From: Lysobacter enzymogenes
GTDB lineage: Bacteria; Pseudomonadota; Gammaproteobacteria; Xanthomonadales; Xanthomonadaceae
Assembly: GCF_017355525.1 (NCBI RefSeq)
Contig: NZ_CP067395.1
Span: 1,674,001 to 1,738,000, forward strand
DNA: 64,000 nucleotides
Direction: 5' to 3'
Under the pieces are notes generated by a model that ran no database searches, was not told the DNA's origin, and saw nothing but the letters and a program-made list of their open reading frames with translations. This document shows positions 19,368 through 30,585 of the stretch, one piece after another. Position numbers and translations under genes: made by a program. Numbering within the stretch: the first letter of the stretch is position 1; each line of letters starts with the position of its first letter.

Positions 19368-21458
19368 ATGAACAACCAACATATCCGTCACGGCGCTCAA
19401 GAGCGCCTTGGGCACTTGGGCGCACAGCGCCGCAGCGGCGCCGTCGCCGGCCTCGACGCCGCCGGCCTGCGCATGGCGATCCGCGAATCCTTCGTCAAGC
19501 TCGCCCCGCACCACGCCGTGCGCAGCCCGATCATGGCCGTGGTCCTGCTCGGCACCGTGCTGTCGGCGCTGATCACGATCTTCGTCCCCGGCAACGCCGG
19601 CTTCGGCGCGGCGGTCACCGTGATCCTGTTCGTCACCGTGCTGTTCGCCAACTTCGCCGAAGCCGTCGCCGAAGCGCGCGGCCGCGGCCAGGCGGCGTCC
19701 TTGCGCGCCGCCCGCCGCGATCTGGTCGCGCGCAAGCTCGACACCGTCGGCCGCAACGAAACCCGCGTCGCCGCGTCCACGCTCAAGCCCGGCGACCGGG
19801 TCGTCGTCTCGGCCGGCGAACTGGTGCCGGCCGACGGCGAAATCGTCAAGGGCGTGGCCACGATCAACGAATCGGCGGTCACCGGCGAATCCGCGCCGGT
19901 GCTGCGCGAGGCCGGCACCGACCGCTCCGGCGTGATCGGCGGCACCAAGGTGCTGTCGGACGAGATCGTGATCGAAGTCAGCGCCGAACCCGGCCAGAGC
20001 TTCCTCGACCGCATGATCGCGTTGGTGGAAGGCGCCAACCGGCAGAAGACGCCGAACGAAATCGCCCTGACCATGTTGCTGGCGGCGATGACCCTGACCT
20101 TCCTGATCGTGGTCGCGACCCTGCCGTTCTTCGCCGGCTTCGTCGGCGCCAGGCTCGACCCGCTGCTGCTGATCGCGTTGCTGGTCTGCCTGATTCCGAC
20201 CACCATCGGCGGCCTGCTGCCGGCGATCGGCATCGCCGGCATGAACCGCGCGCTGTCGGCCAACGTGCTGGCGAAATCCGGCAAGGCGGTGGAAGTGGCC
20301 GGCGACGTCGACGTGCTGCTGCTCGACAAGACCGGCACCATCACCCACGGCGACCGTCAGGCCACCGCGTTCCATCCGCTCGCCGGCATCGACCGCTCGC
20401 AGCTGCGCGACGCCGCCCTGCTCGCCTCGCTCGCCGATCCGACCCCGGAAGGCAAGTCGATCGTGCGCCTGGCGCGCGAGCAGCACAGCGCCGTGGCCGA
20501 ACCCGAGCGCGCCGACTACCTGCAGTTCACCGCGCAGACGCGCATGTCCGGCGTCGACCTGCCCGACGACTACGAAGGCGGCGCGCGTTCGATCCGCAAG
20601 GGCGCCGGCGACGCGATCGGCAATTACGTGCGCTCGCTCGGCGGCGACGTGCCGGCCGAACTGGCCGCGCGCATCGAACAGGTCGCGCGCGGCGGCGCCA
20701 CTCCGCTGGTGGTGGCCGAAGGCCGTTACGTACTCGGCGTGGTCGAACTGTCGGACGTGGTCAAGCACGGGGTCAAGGAGCGCTTCGCGCGGCTGCGGGC
20801 GATGGGCGTGCGCACGGTGATGATCACCGGCGACAATCCGCTGACCGCCGCCGCCATCGCCGCGGAAGCCGGCGTCGACGATTACATCGCCGAAGCCCGG
20901 CCCGAGGACAAGCTCGCGCGCATCCGCGCCGAGCAGGCCGGCGGCCGCCTGGTGGCGATGGTCGGCGACGGCACCAACGACGCCCCGGCGCTGGCCCAGG
21001 CCGATGTCGGCCTGGCGATGAACTCGGGCACGCAGGCGGCCAAGGAAGCCGGCAACATGGTCGACCTGGATTCGGATCCGGCCAAGCTGCTGGCGGTGGT
21101 CGAAGTCGGCAAGCAGCAACTGATCACCCGCGGCGCGCTGACCACGTTCTCGCTGGCCAACGACGTGTCCAAGTACTTCGCGATCCTGCCGGCGCTGTTC
21201 GCCGCGGCGATTCCGCAGATGGCCGCGCTCAACATCATGCATCTGTCGAGCCCGGCCAATGCGGTGCTGGCGGCGCTGATCTTCAACGCGATCATCATTC
21301 CCGCGCTGATCCCGCTGGCCCTGGCCGGCGTGCGTTTCAAGCCGGCCACCGCGGTCGCGCTGCTGCGCCGGAACATGCTGGTCTACGGCCTCGGCGGCGT
21401 GCTGCTGCCGTTCGCCGCGATCAAGCTGATCGACCTGGCGCTCTCCGCGATCTTCTGA
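19368..21458 (+). CDS. kdpB: Potassium-transporting P-type ATPase subunit KdpB
   Basis: The 696-residue P-type ATPase that powers high-affinity K+ uptake. It has the actuator motif [12 protein letters not shown], the phosphorylation motif [13 protein letters not shown] (Asp about residue 323), the nucleotide-domain KGAGDAI, and the hinge motif [18 protein letters not shown]. Transmembrane segments surround each. The first 25 residues ([17 protein letters not shown]) are a variable cytosolic leader. Confidence 0.98.
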   Translation: MNNQHIRHGAQERLGHLGAQRRSGAVAGLDAAGLRMAIRESFVKLAPHHAVRSPIMAVVLLGTVLSALITIFVPGNAGFGAAVTVILFVTVLFANFAEAVAEARGRGQAASLRAARRDLVARKLDTVGRNETRVAASTLKPGDRVVVSAGELVPADGEIVKGVATINESAVTGESAPVLREAGTDRSGVIGGTKVLSDEIVIEVSAEPGQSFLDRMIALVEGANRQKTPNEIALTMLLAAMTLTFLIVVATLPFFAGFVGARLDPLLLIALLVCLIPTTIGGLLPAIGIAGMNRALSANVLAKSGKAVEVAGDVDVLLLDKTGTITHGDRQATAFHPLAGIDRSQLRDAALLASLADPTPEGKSIVRLAREQHSAVAEPERADYLQFTAQTRMSGVDLPDDYEGGARSIRKGAGDAIGNYVRSLGGDVPAELAARIEQVARGGATPLVVAEGRYVLGVVELSDVVKHGVKERFARLRAMGVRTVMITGDNPLTAAAIAAEAGVDDYIAEARPEDKLARIRAEQAGGRLVAMVGDGTNDAPALAQADVGLAMNSGTQAAKEAGNMVDLDSDPAKLLAVVEVGKQQLITRGALTTFSLANDVSKYFAILPALFAAAIPQMAALNIMHLSSPANAVLAALIFNAIIIPALIPLALAGVRFKPATAVALLRRNMLVYGLGGVLLPFAAIKLIDLALSAIF

Positions 21459-21467
21459 ATCCGAAAG

Positions 21468-21493
21468 CCCCTCTCCCGCTCGCGGGAGAGGGG
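21468..21493. repeat. Dispersed hairpin repeat between kdpB and kdpC
   Basis: CCCCTCTCCCG pairs perfectly with CGGGAGAGGGG around a 4-nt loop and is followed by TTGGGGTGAGGG. I remember this as a common dispersed intergenic repeat of xanthomonads and other proteobacteria. Within the operon it may lower kdpC expression or shield the upstream mRNA. Confidence 0.75.
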
Positions 21494-21537
21494 TTGGGGT
21501 GAGGGCCACGCCCTCGAACACCGCAAGGAACACCACC

Positions 21538-22137
21538 ATGACCACCCAACCCAGCTGCGCTCCCAGCATCGACGACCGCCAATCCCTGCGCGCGCCGCTG
21601 CTCTACGCCGTCGTTTCCCTGATCGGTTTCGGCCTCGCCTATTCGCTGGCCGGCACCGCGCTCGGCCGGGTCGCGTTTCCATCGCAAGCCACCGGCTCGA
21701 TCGTCGAACGCGACGGCCGCGCCGTCGGCTCGTCGCTGGTCGCCCAGCCGTTCGCCGACGCGCGCTACTTCCAGCCGCGTCCGTCGGCGGCCAAGTACGA
21801 TCCGATGGCCGCCTCCGGCAGCAACCAGGCGCGCAGCAACCCCGACCTGCGCAAGCGCTTGGCCGAGGAAACCGCGGCGATCGCCAAGCGCGAAGGCATC
21901 GCCGAAAGCGCGGTGCCGGCGGAACTGGCGACCCAATCCGGCGGCGGCCTCGACCCGCACATCTCGCCGCGCTCGGCGCAGGTGCAGGCCGCGCGCGTGG
22001 CCAAGGCGCGCGGGCTCGACCTCGCCAAGGTCGAAGCGCTGATCGCGCAGCACACGCAAGCGCCGCAGTTCGGCGCGCTCGGCGAACCGCGCGTCAATGT
22101 GCTCGAACTCAACCTCGCGCTGGATGCGGCGCGCTGA
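21538..22137 (+). CDS. kdpC: Potassium-transporting ATPase subunit KdpC
   Basis: The 199-residue stabilising subunit. One N-terminal membrane segment (residues about 20-40, LLYAVVSLIGFGLAYSLAG) precedes a periplasmic domain with the family motifs GSSLVAQPF, ARYFQPRPSA, GGGLDPHISP and AQVQAARVAKARGLD. ATG 21538 has AAGGA nine bases upstream; the frame is open to 21499, but that part lies over the hairpin repeat. It is separated from kdpB by 79 bp. Confidence 0.96.
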   Translation: MTTQPSCAPSIDDRQSLRAPLLYAVVSLIGFGLAYSLAGTALGRVAFPSQATGSIVERDGRAVGSSLVAQPFADARYFQPRPSAAKYDPMAASGSNQARSNPDLRKRLAEETAAIAKREGIAESAVPAELATQSGGGLDPHISPRSAQVQAARVAKARGLDLAKVEALIAQHTQAPQFGALGEPRVNVLELNLALDAAR

Positions 22138-22212
22138 ACGTGCGCGCGCCGCAACGCCGATCCGCGCGACGCGGCCGCCGGCCTCGCCCGGCGCGAAAAA
22201 ACAACTGTCAAA

Positions 22213-22229
22213 ATCGCAACTGTTGCGAT
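22213..22229. promoter_or_regulatory. 17-bp perfect palindrome upstream of the Cys-rich gene
   Basis: ATCGCAACTGTTGCGAT is a perfect palindrome about 90 bp upstream of the start at 22320. It looks like an operator for a dimeric repressor or activator. No regulator can be named. Confidence 0.5.
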
Positions 22230-22285
22230 CGGTAGAACTGCGAACGCGATTCGTTCTGTGCGAATGCGGGCTCTTAGGCTCGACT

Positions 22286-22303
22286 CGCCAGAACGATCTG
22301 GCG
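22286..22303 (+). promoter_or_regulatory. Leader hairpin adjoining the ribosome-binding site
   Basis: CGCCAGA pairs with TCTGGCG around ACGA, ending 1-2 nt before the AAGGAG Shine-Dalgarno of the gene at 22320. It could modulate translation or mRNA stability. Confidence 0.45.
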
Positions 22304-22319
22304 TCAAGGAGAAAAGCAC

Positions 22320-22547
22320 ATGAAGCGTTTGTTCGCAGGAAAGAAGGCGATGCTGCTGGCCGTGGCCGGCGTCGCCACCTTCGGCATCGGTTTCGCCTAT
22401 GCCGCGACGTATCCGTGCGTGGAATGCGGGATCGAACGCGACCGCTGTCTGGCCTCCGGCGAAAACCCGACCCTGTGTCAGGCGATGTACAAGACCTGCT
22501 GGCAGGAGAACGGCTGCAACCCGGCCAATCCGGGCAACCCGCGGTAA
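22320..22547 (+). CDS. Small secreted cysteine-rich protein
   Basis: A 75-residue protein with a signal peptide (KKAMLLAVAGVATFGIGFAYA, cleavage near residue 29). The short mature part has six cysteines in the order C-x2-C-x6-C-x9-C-x6-C-x5-C, then a Pro/Asn-rich tail. The ATG follows an AAGGAG. No function is known to me. The pattern is matched by the gene at 60697-60909. It sits between kdpC and kdpD on the same strand, with its own presumed promoter. Confidence 0.8.
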   Translation: MKRLFAGKKAMLLAVAGVATFGIGFAYAATYPCVECGIERDRCLASGENPTLCQAMYKTCWQENGCNPANPGNPR

Positions 22548-22743
22548 TCGCTCCGCAGCCGGTTCCCGAGCCGGCATCGGCGTCGGCGCGGCCCGATCGG
22601 GTCCGCGCCGCGCCGGCTTGCGCGCCGCAGCCCCAGGCGACATGCTGCGCGCGAGTCCCGCGCCGATGCGGTCCGCGCATCGGCGCGACAGGGGCGGCCG
22701 CCGGCCCCCATCCGCCCGGCCTGGCCTGGAAAGATCCCGACCG

Positions 22744-25464
22744 ATGAGCGACCCCCGCAGCGCCCAAGCCGATGCCCTGATGGGCGAACTGCAACGCCAA
22801 GGCGCCGGCCGCCTCACCATCTTCCTCGGCGCCGCGCCCGGCGTCGGCAAGACCTACGCCATGCTCGGCCGCGCGCGCGAACTGCAGCGCCGCGGCGTAG
22901 ACGCGGTGGTCGGCATCGTCGAAACCCACGGCCGCGCCGAAACCTCGGCCCTGGTCGAAGGCCTGGAGGTGCTGCCGCGCAAGCACCAGGACTATCAGGG
23001 CCGCACGCTCGAGGAGATGGACCTCGACGCCCTGCTCGCGCGCAAGCCCAAGGTCGCCCTGGTCGACGAGCTCGCCCACCGCAACGTCCCCGGCAGCCGC
23101 CACGAGCGGCGCTGGCAGGACGTGCTGGAGCTGCTCGACGCCGGCATCGACGTCTACACCACGGTCAACATCCAGCACCTGGAAAGCCTCAACGACGTCG
23201 TCCACCGCATCACCGGCGTGCGCGTCAGCGAGACCGTGCCCGATGCGCTGTTCGACCGCCTGCGCGACATCGTCCTGGTCGACCTGCCGCCGCGCGAGCT
23301 GATCGAGCGCCTGCAGCAAGGCAAGGTCTACGTGCCCGAACAGGCCGCGCACGCGCTGCAGGCGTTCTTCTCGCCGTCCAACCTCACCGCGCTGCGCGAA
23401 CTGGCGATGCAGACCGCGGCCGACCGCGTCGACAGCGACCTGCGCGAAGCGCAGACCGCGCGCGGCCTGCCCGGGGTGCCGTTGCGGCGCGCGGTGATGG
23501 TCGCCATCGACGGCCTCGGCCAATCCGAATACCTGGTGCGGGTGGCGCGGCGCCTGGCCGAGCGCCGCGACGCGCCGTGGCTGGTGGTCACCGTGCAGAC
23601 CGGCGACGCGCCGGATCCGCAGCGCCAGGGCGAGCTCGACCGCGCCTTCGCCCTGGCCCGCCGGCTCGGCGGCGAAGCCGTGGTCCTGCACGGCAACAGC
23701 ATCGTCGACGCCCTGCTCGATCACGGCGAACGCGCCGGCGTGTCGACGATCGTGCTCGGCCGCACCCGCGAACGGCCGCTGGCGCGCATGGTCAACCGCA
23801 CCCTGACCCAGCAGCTGATCCAGCGCGGCGCGCATTACGAACTGACCATCGTCAGCACGCCCGAAGCGCGCGCCCGCGCGCGCCGCTCGCTGCGCGAGAA
23901 CGGCGGCCGCCTGCGCGGCCTGCTGAGCCGCAGCGACGCCGCGCTGGCGGTGTTCGCGGTGGCGATGGCGGTGATCCTGGCCTGGTTCGCCGAACGCTGG
24001 ATCGGCCTGGACGACCTGTCGCTGGTGTTCATCGTCGCGGTGGTCGTGGTCGCCGCGCGCACCCGCATGACCGCCGCGGTGCTGGCCTCGGCGCTGTGCT
24101 TTCTGGCCTACAACTTCTTCTTCATCGAACCGCGCTACACCCTGCTGATCGGCGCGCGCCAGGGCGTGACCACGGTGACGCTGTTCCTGATCGCCGCGCT
24201 GGTCGCCGGGCGGCTGGCCTCGAAGCTGCGCATGCAGGTGGTGGCGCTGCGCGCGGCCAACGCCCACGCCACCGAACTGCAGACCCTGGGCCGCGAACTG
24301 GCCGTCGCCGCCGACGCCGGCCAGGTCATGCGCGCGGGCAAGCGCGCGCTCAAGCGCTCGCTCGGCGCGGAAGTGTTCGTCTACATCGGCAAGGCGCCGC
24401 TCGGCGGAGCGAACCTGCCGGAGCTCAGCGACAAGGACCGCGCCGCCGCCGACTGGGCGCTCAAGCACCGCCAGCCGGCCGGGCGCTACACCGACACGCT
24501 GTCGGGTTCCGACTGGTGGCTGCTGCCGCTGGCCGGCGACGCCGGCGACAAGCCCGCGGCGGGACTGGTCGGCCTGCGCCTGCCGCCGTCGCTGACCCGG
24601 CTCGGGCCGGAGCAGCGCCGGCTGGCCGAGGCGATGACCGACGACATCGCCCAGGCGGTGCTGCGCACGCGGCTGGTCGCCGACCTGGAAGACTCGCGCG
24701 TCAGCGGCGAGACCGAACGCCTGCGCTCGGCGCTGCTGTCCTCGGTCTCGCACGACCTGCGCTCGCCGCTGGCCTCGATCATCGGCGCGGCCAGCAGTCT
24801 GGACAACTACGCCGAAGCGATGCCGCGCGAGGACCGCCACGCCTTGCTGGAAACCATCCGCATCGAAGGCGAGCGGCTCGACCGCTACATCCAGAACCTG
24901 CTCGACATGACCCGGCTCGGCCACGGCGGCCTCGCCCTCAACCGCGACTGGATCGGCGTGGACGAGCTGATCGGTTCGGCGGTGACGCGCCTGCAGCGTT
25001 ATGAGCCGGCGGCGCGCTTCGAGGTGCGCCTGCAACCGGGCCTGGGGCCGATCTGGGTGCATCCGGCGCTGGTCGAGCAGGCGCTGTTCAACGTGCTGGA
25101 AAACGCGGTCAAGTTCTCGCCGCCCGACGCACCGGTCACGATCGACGCGCGCCGCGTCGACGGCGAGCCCGGCGGCCCGGACCGCCTGCTGCGCATCGAC
25201 GTCAGCGATCGCGGCCCCGGCATTCCCGAGGACGAACGCGCGCGCATCTTCGACATGTTCTACAGCGTCGAGCGCGGCGACCGCGGCCGCCAGGGCACCG
25301 GACTGGGACTGGCGATCTGCCAGGGCATGATCGGCGCCCACGGCGGCAGCGTGGTCGCCCTGCCCGGCCAGCCCGACGACCAGGGTCGCCGCGGCACCAC
25401 GATCCGCATTACCCTGCCGCCCATCGAACCCGAACCCAAGGCCGACGCCGCCCCCGCGCCATGA
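22744..25464 (+). CDS. kdpD: Osmosensitive K+ channel histidine kinase KdpD
   Basis: Sensor kinase that controls kdp expression in response to potassium. The 906-residue protein has the KdpD domain with Walker A GAAPGVGKTYAML near residue 30 and VALVDELAHRNVPGSRH, then a universal-stress-like domain (ERRDAPWLVVTVQTGD), four membrane segments around 405-500, a GAF-like part, the phosphoacceptor histidine in SSVSHDLRSPLAS (about residue 670) and the ATPase motifs NVLENAVKFSP and GTGLGLAIC. Start ATG 22744; the upstream in-frame region overlaps the Cys-rich gene and was excluded. Confidence 0.96.
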   Translation: MSDPRSAQADALMGELQRQGAGRLTIFLGAAPGVGKTYAMLGRARELQRRGVDAVVGIVETHGRAETSALVEGLEVLPRKHQDYQGRTLEEMDLDALLARKPKVALVDELAHRNVPGSRHERRWQDVLELLDAGIDVYTTVNIQHLESLNDVVHRITGVRVSETVPDALFDRLRDIVLVDLPPRELIERLQQGKVYVPEQAAHALQAFFSPSNLTALRELAMQTAADRVDSDLREAQTARGLPGVPLRRAVMVAIDGLGQSEYLVRVARRLAERRDAPWLVVTVQTGDAPDPQRQGELDRAFALARRLGGEAVVLHGNSIVDALLDHGERAGVSTIVLGRTRERPLARMVNRTLTQQLIQRGAHYELTIVSTPEARARARRSLRENGGRLRGLLSRSDAALAVFAVAMAVILAWFAERWIGLDDLSLVFIVAVVVVAARTRMTAAVLASALCFLAYNFFFIEPRYTLLIGARQGVTTVTLFLIAALVAGRLASKLRMQVVALRAANAHATELQTLGRELAVAADAGQVMRAGKRALKRSLGAEVFVYIGKAPLGGANLPELSDKDRAAADWALKHRQPAGRYTDTLSGSDWWLLPLAGDAGDKPAAGLVGLRLPPSLTRLGPEQRRLAEAMTDDIAQAVLRTRLVADLEDSRVSGETERLRSALLSSVSHDLRSPLASIIGAASSLDNYAEAMPREDRHALLETIRIEGERLDRYIQNLLDMTRLGHGGLALNRDWIGVDELIGSAVTRLQRYEPAARFEVRLQPGLGPIWVHPALVEQALFNVLENAVKFSPPDAPVTIDARRVDGEPGGPDRLLRIDVSDRGPGIPEDERARIFDMFYSVERGDRGRQGTGLGLAICQGMIGAHGGSVVALPGQPDDQGRRGTTIRITLPPIEPEPKADAAPAP

Positions 25465-26177
25465 CCGAGGACCACGCCCCCCACACCGCCGCGCCCGCGC
25501 GCGTGCTGGTGATCGACGACGAACCGCAGATCCGCAAGTTCCTCGACATCGCCCTGCGCGCGCAGGGCTACGCGGTGGATCTGGCCGACACCGGCAACGC
25601 CGGCCTGGAGAGCCTGGCCACGCGCGGCGCCGATCTGGTGATCCTCGACCTCGGCCTGCCCGACCGCGACGGCCACGACGTGCTGCGCGAACTGCGCCAA
25701 TGGTCGGGCGTACCGGTGATCCTGCTGACCGTGCGTTCCAGCGAAGCGGAAAAAGTCGCCGCGCTCGACGGCGGCGCCAACGACTACGTGACCAAACCCT
25801 TCGGCGTGCAGGAACTGATGGCGCGCGTGCGGGCCCTGCTGCGCGCGCACGGCCCGCAGGGCGAGACCCTGCCGGTGTTCGACGACGGCCGCCTGCGCAT
25901 CGACCTGGCCCGGCGCGAAGTGCATCTGGACGGCGAACCGGTGGTGCTGGCGCGCAAGGAATACGCGCTGCTCGCGTTGCTGTTCCAGCACGCCGGCCGG
26001 GTCGTGACCCAGCCGCAGTTGCTGCGCGAACTGTGGGGCCCGACCCACCAGGAAGACACCCACTATCTGCGCATCCTGGTCGGCAAGCTGCGCCACAAAC
26101 TCGGCGACGACGCCGCCGCGCCGCGCTATATCGCGACCGAACCGGGCGTGGGGTTACGGTTCATCGACAAGCATTGA
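25461..26177 (+). CDS. kdpE: KdpE response regulator
   Basis: An OmpR-family regulator of 238 aa whose start overlaps the kdpD stop by 4 bp (ATGA). The receiver domain has VLVIDDEPQIRKFL, the phospho-aspartate in LVILDLGLPDRDG, the switch Thr in ILLTVRSSE and the Lys in DYVTKPFG. The winged-helix domain ends YIATEPGVGLRFID. It probably binds the TTTACGCC repeats upstream of torF-kdpF. The operon ends here, before a REP pair. Confidence 0.97.
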   Translation: MTEDHAPHTAAPARVLVIDDEPQIRKFLDIALRAQGYAVDLADTGNAGLESLATRGADLVILDLGLPDRDGHDVLRELRQWSGVPVILLTVRSSEAEKVAALDGGANDYVTKPFGVQELMARVRALLRAHGPQGETLPVFDDGRLRIDLARREVHLDGEPVVLARKEYALLALLFQHAGRVVTQPQLLRELWGPTHQEDTHYLRILVGKLRHKLGDDAAAPRYIATEPGVGLRFIDKH

Positions 26178-26253
26178 GTTGCGCGCGGAACCTGCGCAAG
26201 CGCGGCGCCGGACGACGACATCGCCCACCAGCGCGGATGGCCCGTATCTCCCT

Positions 26254-26442
26254 GTAGGAGCGGCGCAAGCCGCGACTGCGGACTCCAAGACACGGCGCAA
26301 GCACGCAAACGCGACGCTGCCCGCCGGCAGCGGGCGTTCGCTGCGCAGACGAGAACCGTACGGGCCGTGTTCCTGCCGGCGCCCGCATCGGGACTCGCGC
26401 CGGCGTTCGTGTTGGCGCAGTCGCGGCTTGCGCCGCTCCTAC
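26254..26442. repeat. REP pair downstream of kdpE
   Basis: A forward unit at 26254-26280 and an inverted unit at 26416-26442, both of the GCAAGCCGC variant with an ACTGCG/CGCAGT end. The spacer and right flank contain a direct repeat of GCATCGGGACTCGCGCCG (near 26389 and 26449). This occupies the 349-bp gap between kdpE and the convergent tRNA-Arg; no gene was seen there. Confidence 0.8.
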
Positions 26443-26480
26443 AGACTGCATCGGGACTCGCGCCGACATTCGTGTTGCGG

Positions 26481-26517
26481 AAAAGAAAAAAGCCGGCAAT
26501 CTCGCGATTGCCGGCTT
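26481..26517 (-). terminator. Terminator of the downstream tRNA-Arg copy
   Basis: On the minus strand AAGCCGGCAATC pairs with GATTGCCGGCTT around a 4-nt loop, followed by a T-rich run. It directly follows the tRNA at 26527-26603. Confidence 0.88.
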
Positions 26518-26526
26518 CTTCGATGA

Positions 26527-26603
26527 TGGCGCGCCCGGAAGGATTCGAACCTCCGACCCCCAAGTTCGTAGCCTGGTGCTCTATCCAGCTGAGCTACGGG
26601 CGC
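26527..26603 (-). tRNA. tRNA-Arg (ACG), copy 2
   Basis: 77-nt tRNA with encoded CCA. The acceptor stem GCGCCCG pairs with CGGGCGC. The anticodon arm CCAGG-CTACGAA-CTTGG gives anticodon ACG, normally read with inosine at position 34. The sequence is identical to the copy at 27056-27132. Confidence 0.96.
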
Positions 26604-26898
26604 CTGAGTGCAATTATGACGTGTAATTCACGCGACGGGAAGCTCCATTGCGGCTCTGCGACGGCATTGCGACATATCGTGCAAGAACGTCGCCGCCGCA
26701 AAGACGGCGCGCGCTTTCGATGCGGTCGCGAACCTCGTTCGCATCCGCGCGCGAACGAGAGCGTCGCGACAACACGATGAAGTTTCGATGCGGCGAGCGC
26801 CGGCGCGTTCGTGGCTCTCGACACGTAAGAGCATCGGGAGGGAGCTGCGATGCCTCGACGCCACAGCGCTCCAAACATTTCGTCGCTGTTAGCTGGTC

Positions 26899-26994
26899 GC
26901 TTCGACGCTTCGACGCTTCGACGCTGCAACGCCTCAACGCCTCAACGCCTCAACGCCTCAACGCCTCAACGCCTCAACGCCTCAACGCCTCAAC
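26899..26994. repeat. Octamer minisatellite, 12 units
   Basis: Uninterrupted 8-bp tandem repeat: three GCTTCGAC, one GCTGCAAC and eight identical GCCTCAAC units. The homogeneous right end suggests recent slippage expansion. It is too short-unit and spacer-free to be CRISPR. Confidence 0.95.
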
Positions 26995-27020
26995 GCTTCG
27001 CGGAATCCGCACAAAAGAAA

Positions 27021-27048
27021 AAGCCGGCAATCTTGCGATTGCCGGCTT
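27021..27048 (-). terminator. Terminator of the upstream tRNA-Arg copy
   Basis: Same stem as at 26490-26517 (AAGCCGGCAATC/GATTGCCGGCTT), differing only in the loop (TTGC versus TCGC on the plus strand), with an A-rich flank that gives a U tract on the minus strand. Confidence 0.88.
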
Positions 27049-27055
27049 CTCAATA

Positions 27056-27132
27056 TGGCGCGCCCGGAAGGATTCGAACCTCCGACCCCCAAGTTCGTAG
27101 CCTGGTGCTCTATCCAGCTGAGCTACGGGCGC
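27056..27132 (-). tRNA. tRNA-Arg (ACG), copy 1
   Basis: Identical in sequence to the copy at 26527-26603, with its own terminator downstream. Together with tRNA-Ser it reproduces the serV-argV arrangement found downstream of csrA in E. coli. Confidence 0.96.
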
Positions 27133-27257
27133 TTAGTTGGAAAATTATGACGGACAAAGTGCCTTCCGTCAACATTCTCCGAACCTTTGCCGACTCGACC
27201 GCGTCGCCTTGGACGTGCCGGCAAATAAAAGCCGCCGATGGCGGCTCTCGGTACAAC

Positions 27258-27350
27258 TGGCGGAGAGTGAGGGATTCGAACCCTCGATAGAGTTTTTGAC
27301 CCTATACTCCCTTAGCAGGGGAGCCCCTTCGGCCACTCGGGCAACTCTCC
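27258..27350 (-). tRNA. tRNA-Ser (GCT)
   Basis: 93-nt class II tRNA with encoded CCA. The acceptor stem GGAGAGT pairs with ACTCTCC, the anticodon arm CTCCC-CTGCTAA-GGGAG gives anticodon GCT, and a long variable arm follows, as expected for serine. It is 88 bp downstream of csrA. Confidence 0.96.
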
Positions 27351-27438
27351 GCATCTTTGAAGCGATGCGGGCGGCAATCATAACGGCTCGCCTGAATTAC
27401 AGCAATATCCGCTGCAACACTTCAGGCGAACTTTTTTC

Positions 27439-27642
27439 TCAGCCGCCCGTGTGTTTGCCCGAATCGTCCGACGCGTCCTCGCCGCGCTGAATGCGCTGGT
27501 AAATCTCCTCGCGATGGACTGCGACATCTTTGGGTGCGGTAATACCGATACGCACCTGGTTACCCTTGACGCCGAGCACGGTGACCGTCACCGAGTCGCC
27601 GATCATCAGGGTTTCGCCGACGCGACGCGTCAGGATCAGCAT
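27439..27642 (-). CDS. csrA: Carbon storage regulator CsrA
   Basis: Global post-transcriptional regulator that binds GGA motifs in mRNA leaders. The 67-residue protein opens [16 protein letters not shown] and contains [33 protein letters not shown] in successive strands and helix, all CsrA hallmarks. GGAGG lies 6 nt before the ATG. It is downstream of alaS, as in other gammaproteobacteria. Its leader has a hairpin with GGA in the loop, suggesting autoregulation. Confidence 0.97.
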   Translation of the reverse strand: MLILTRRVGETLMIGDSVTVTVLGVKGNQVRIGITAPKDVAVHREEIYQRIQRGEDASDDSGKHTGG

Positions 27643-27682
27643 TGAAAACCTCCTCGAGCCGGCACCCTAGGCACCGGCGGTG

Positions 27683-27707
27683 GCATTCTTTCCATGCGGA
27701 AGAATGC
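27683..27707 (-). promoter_or_regulatory. csrA leader hairpin with a GGA loop
   Basis: In the mRNA, GCAUUCUU pairs with AAGAAUGC around loop CCGCAUGGA. An AUGGA presented at a hairpin loop is the preferred CsrA-binding arrangement. It lies 41-65 nt upstream of the csrA start, and a second GGA is in the Shine-Dalgarno. Confidence 0.6.
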
Positions 27708-27786
27708 TTCAATTTGTACACAAACGTGAACCATCTTAGCGACCGGTCAAACAAGGTCGCAAGCGATAGCAGTCACTGTTCGCCAT

Positions 27787-30420
<2,634 letters not shown>

Positions 30421-30585
30421 GCCTGGGGGAAGATTCGCCTGGTCGGGAGCGGAGCGCTCGACCGAACCCATGCCACCACGATGGGGGCATCGACTGGAAC
30501 AGGCAACCCGGGACCCGAAAGCGGCGTAGCCTAGCAGGCCGGAGGCCGTTGTGCGCAAGCCCGCGCAGGAAAAATGCCTGAACGT

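Larger units (their letters stand above)
26604..27055. other. Spacer between the two tRNA-Arg genes
   Basis: 452 bp without a credible gene. It holds the minisatellite at 26899-26994 and the terminator at 27021-27048. Open frames crossing it are low-complexity Arg/Ser/Ala frames without ribosome-binding sites. Confidence 0.6.

Noticed and set aside
21421..25341. A 1,306-codon minus-strand frame across kdpC-kdpD
   Set aside because: Exactly antisense to well-supported genes, with His/Arg/Gln-rich low-complexity composition. It is a GC-skew shadow frame.
26899..26994. Possible CRISPR array
   Set aside because: The unit is 8 bp and has no spacers; this is a minisatellite. No cas genes are nearby.
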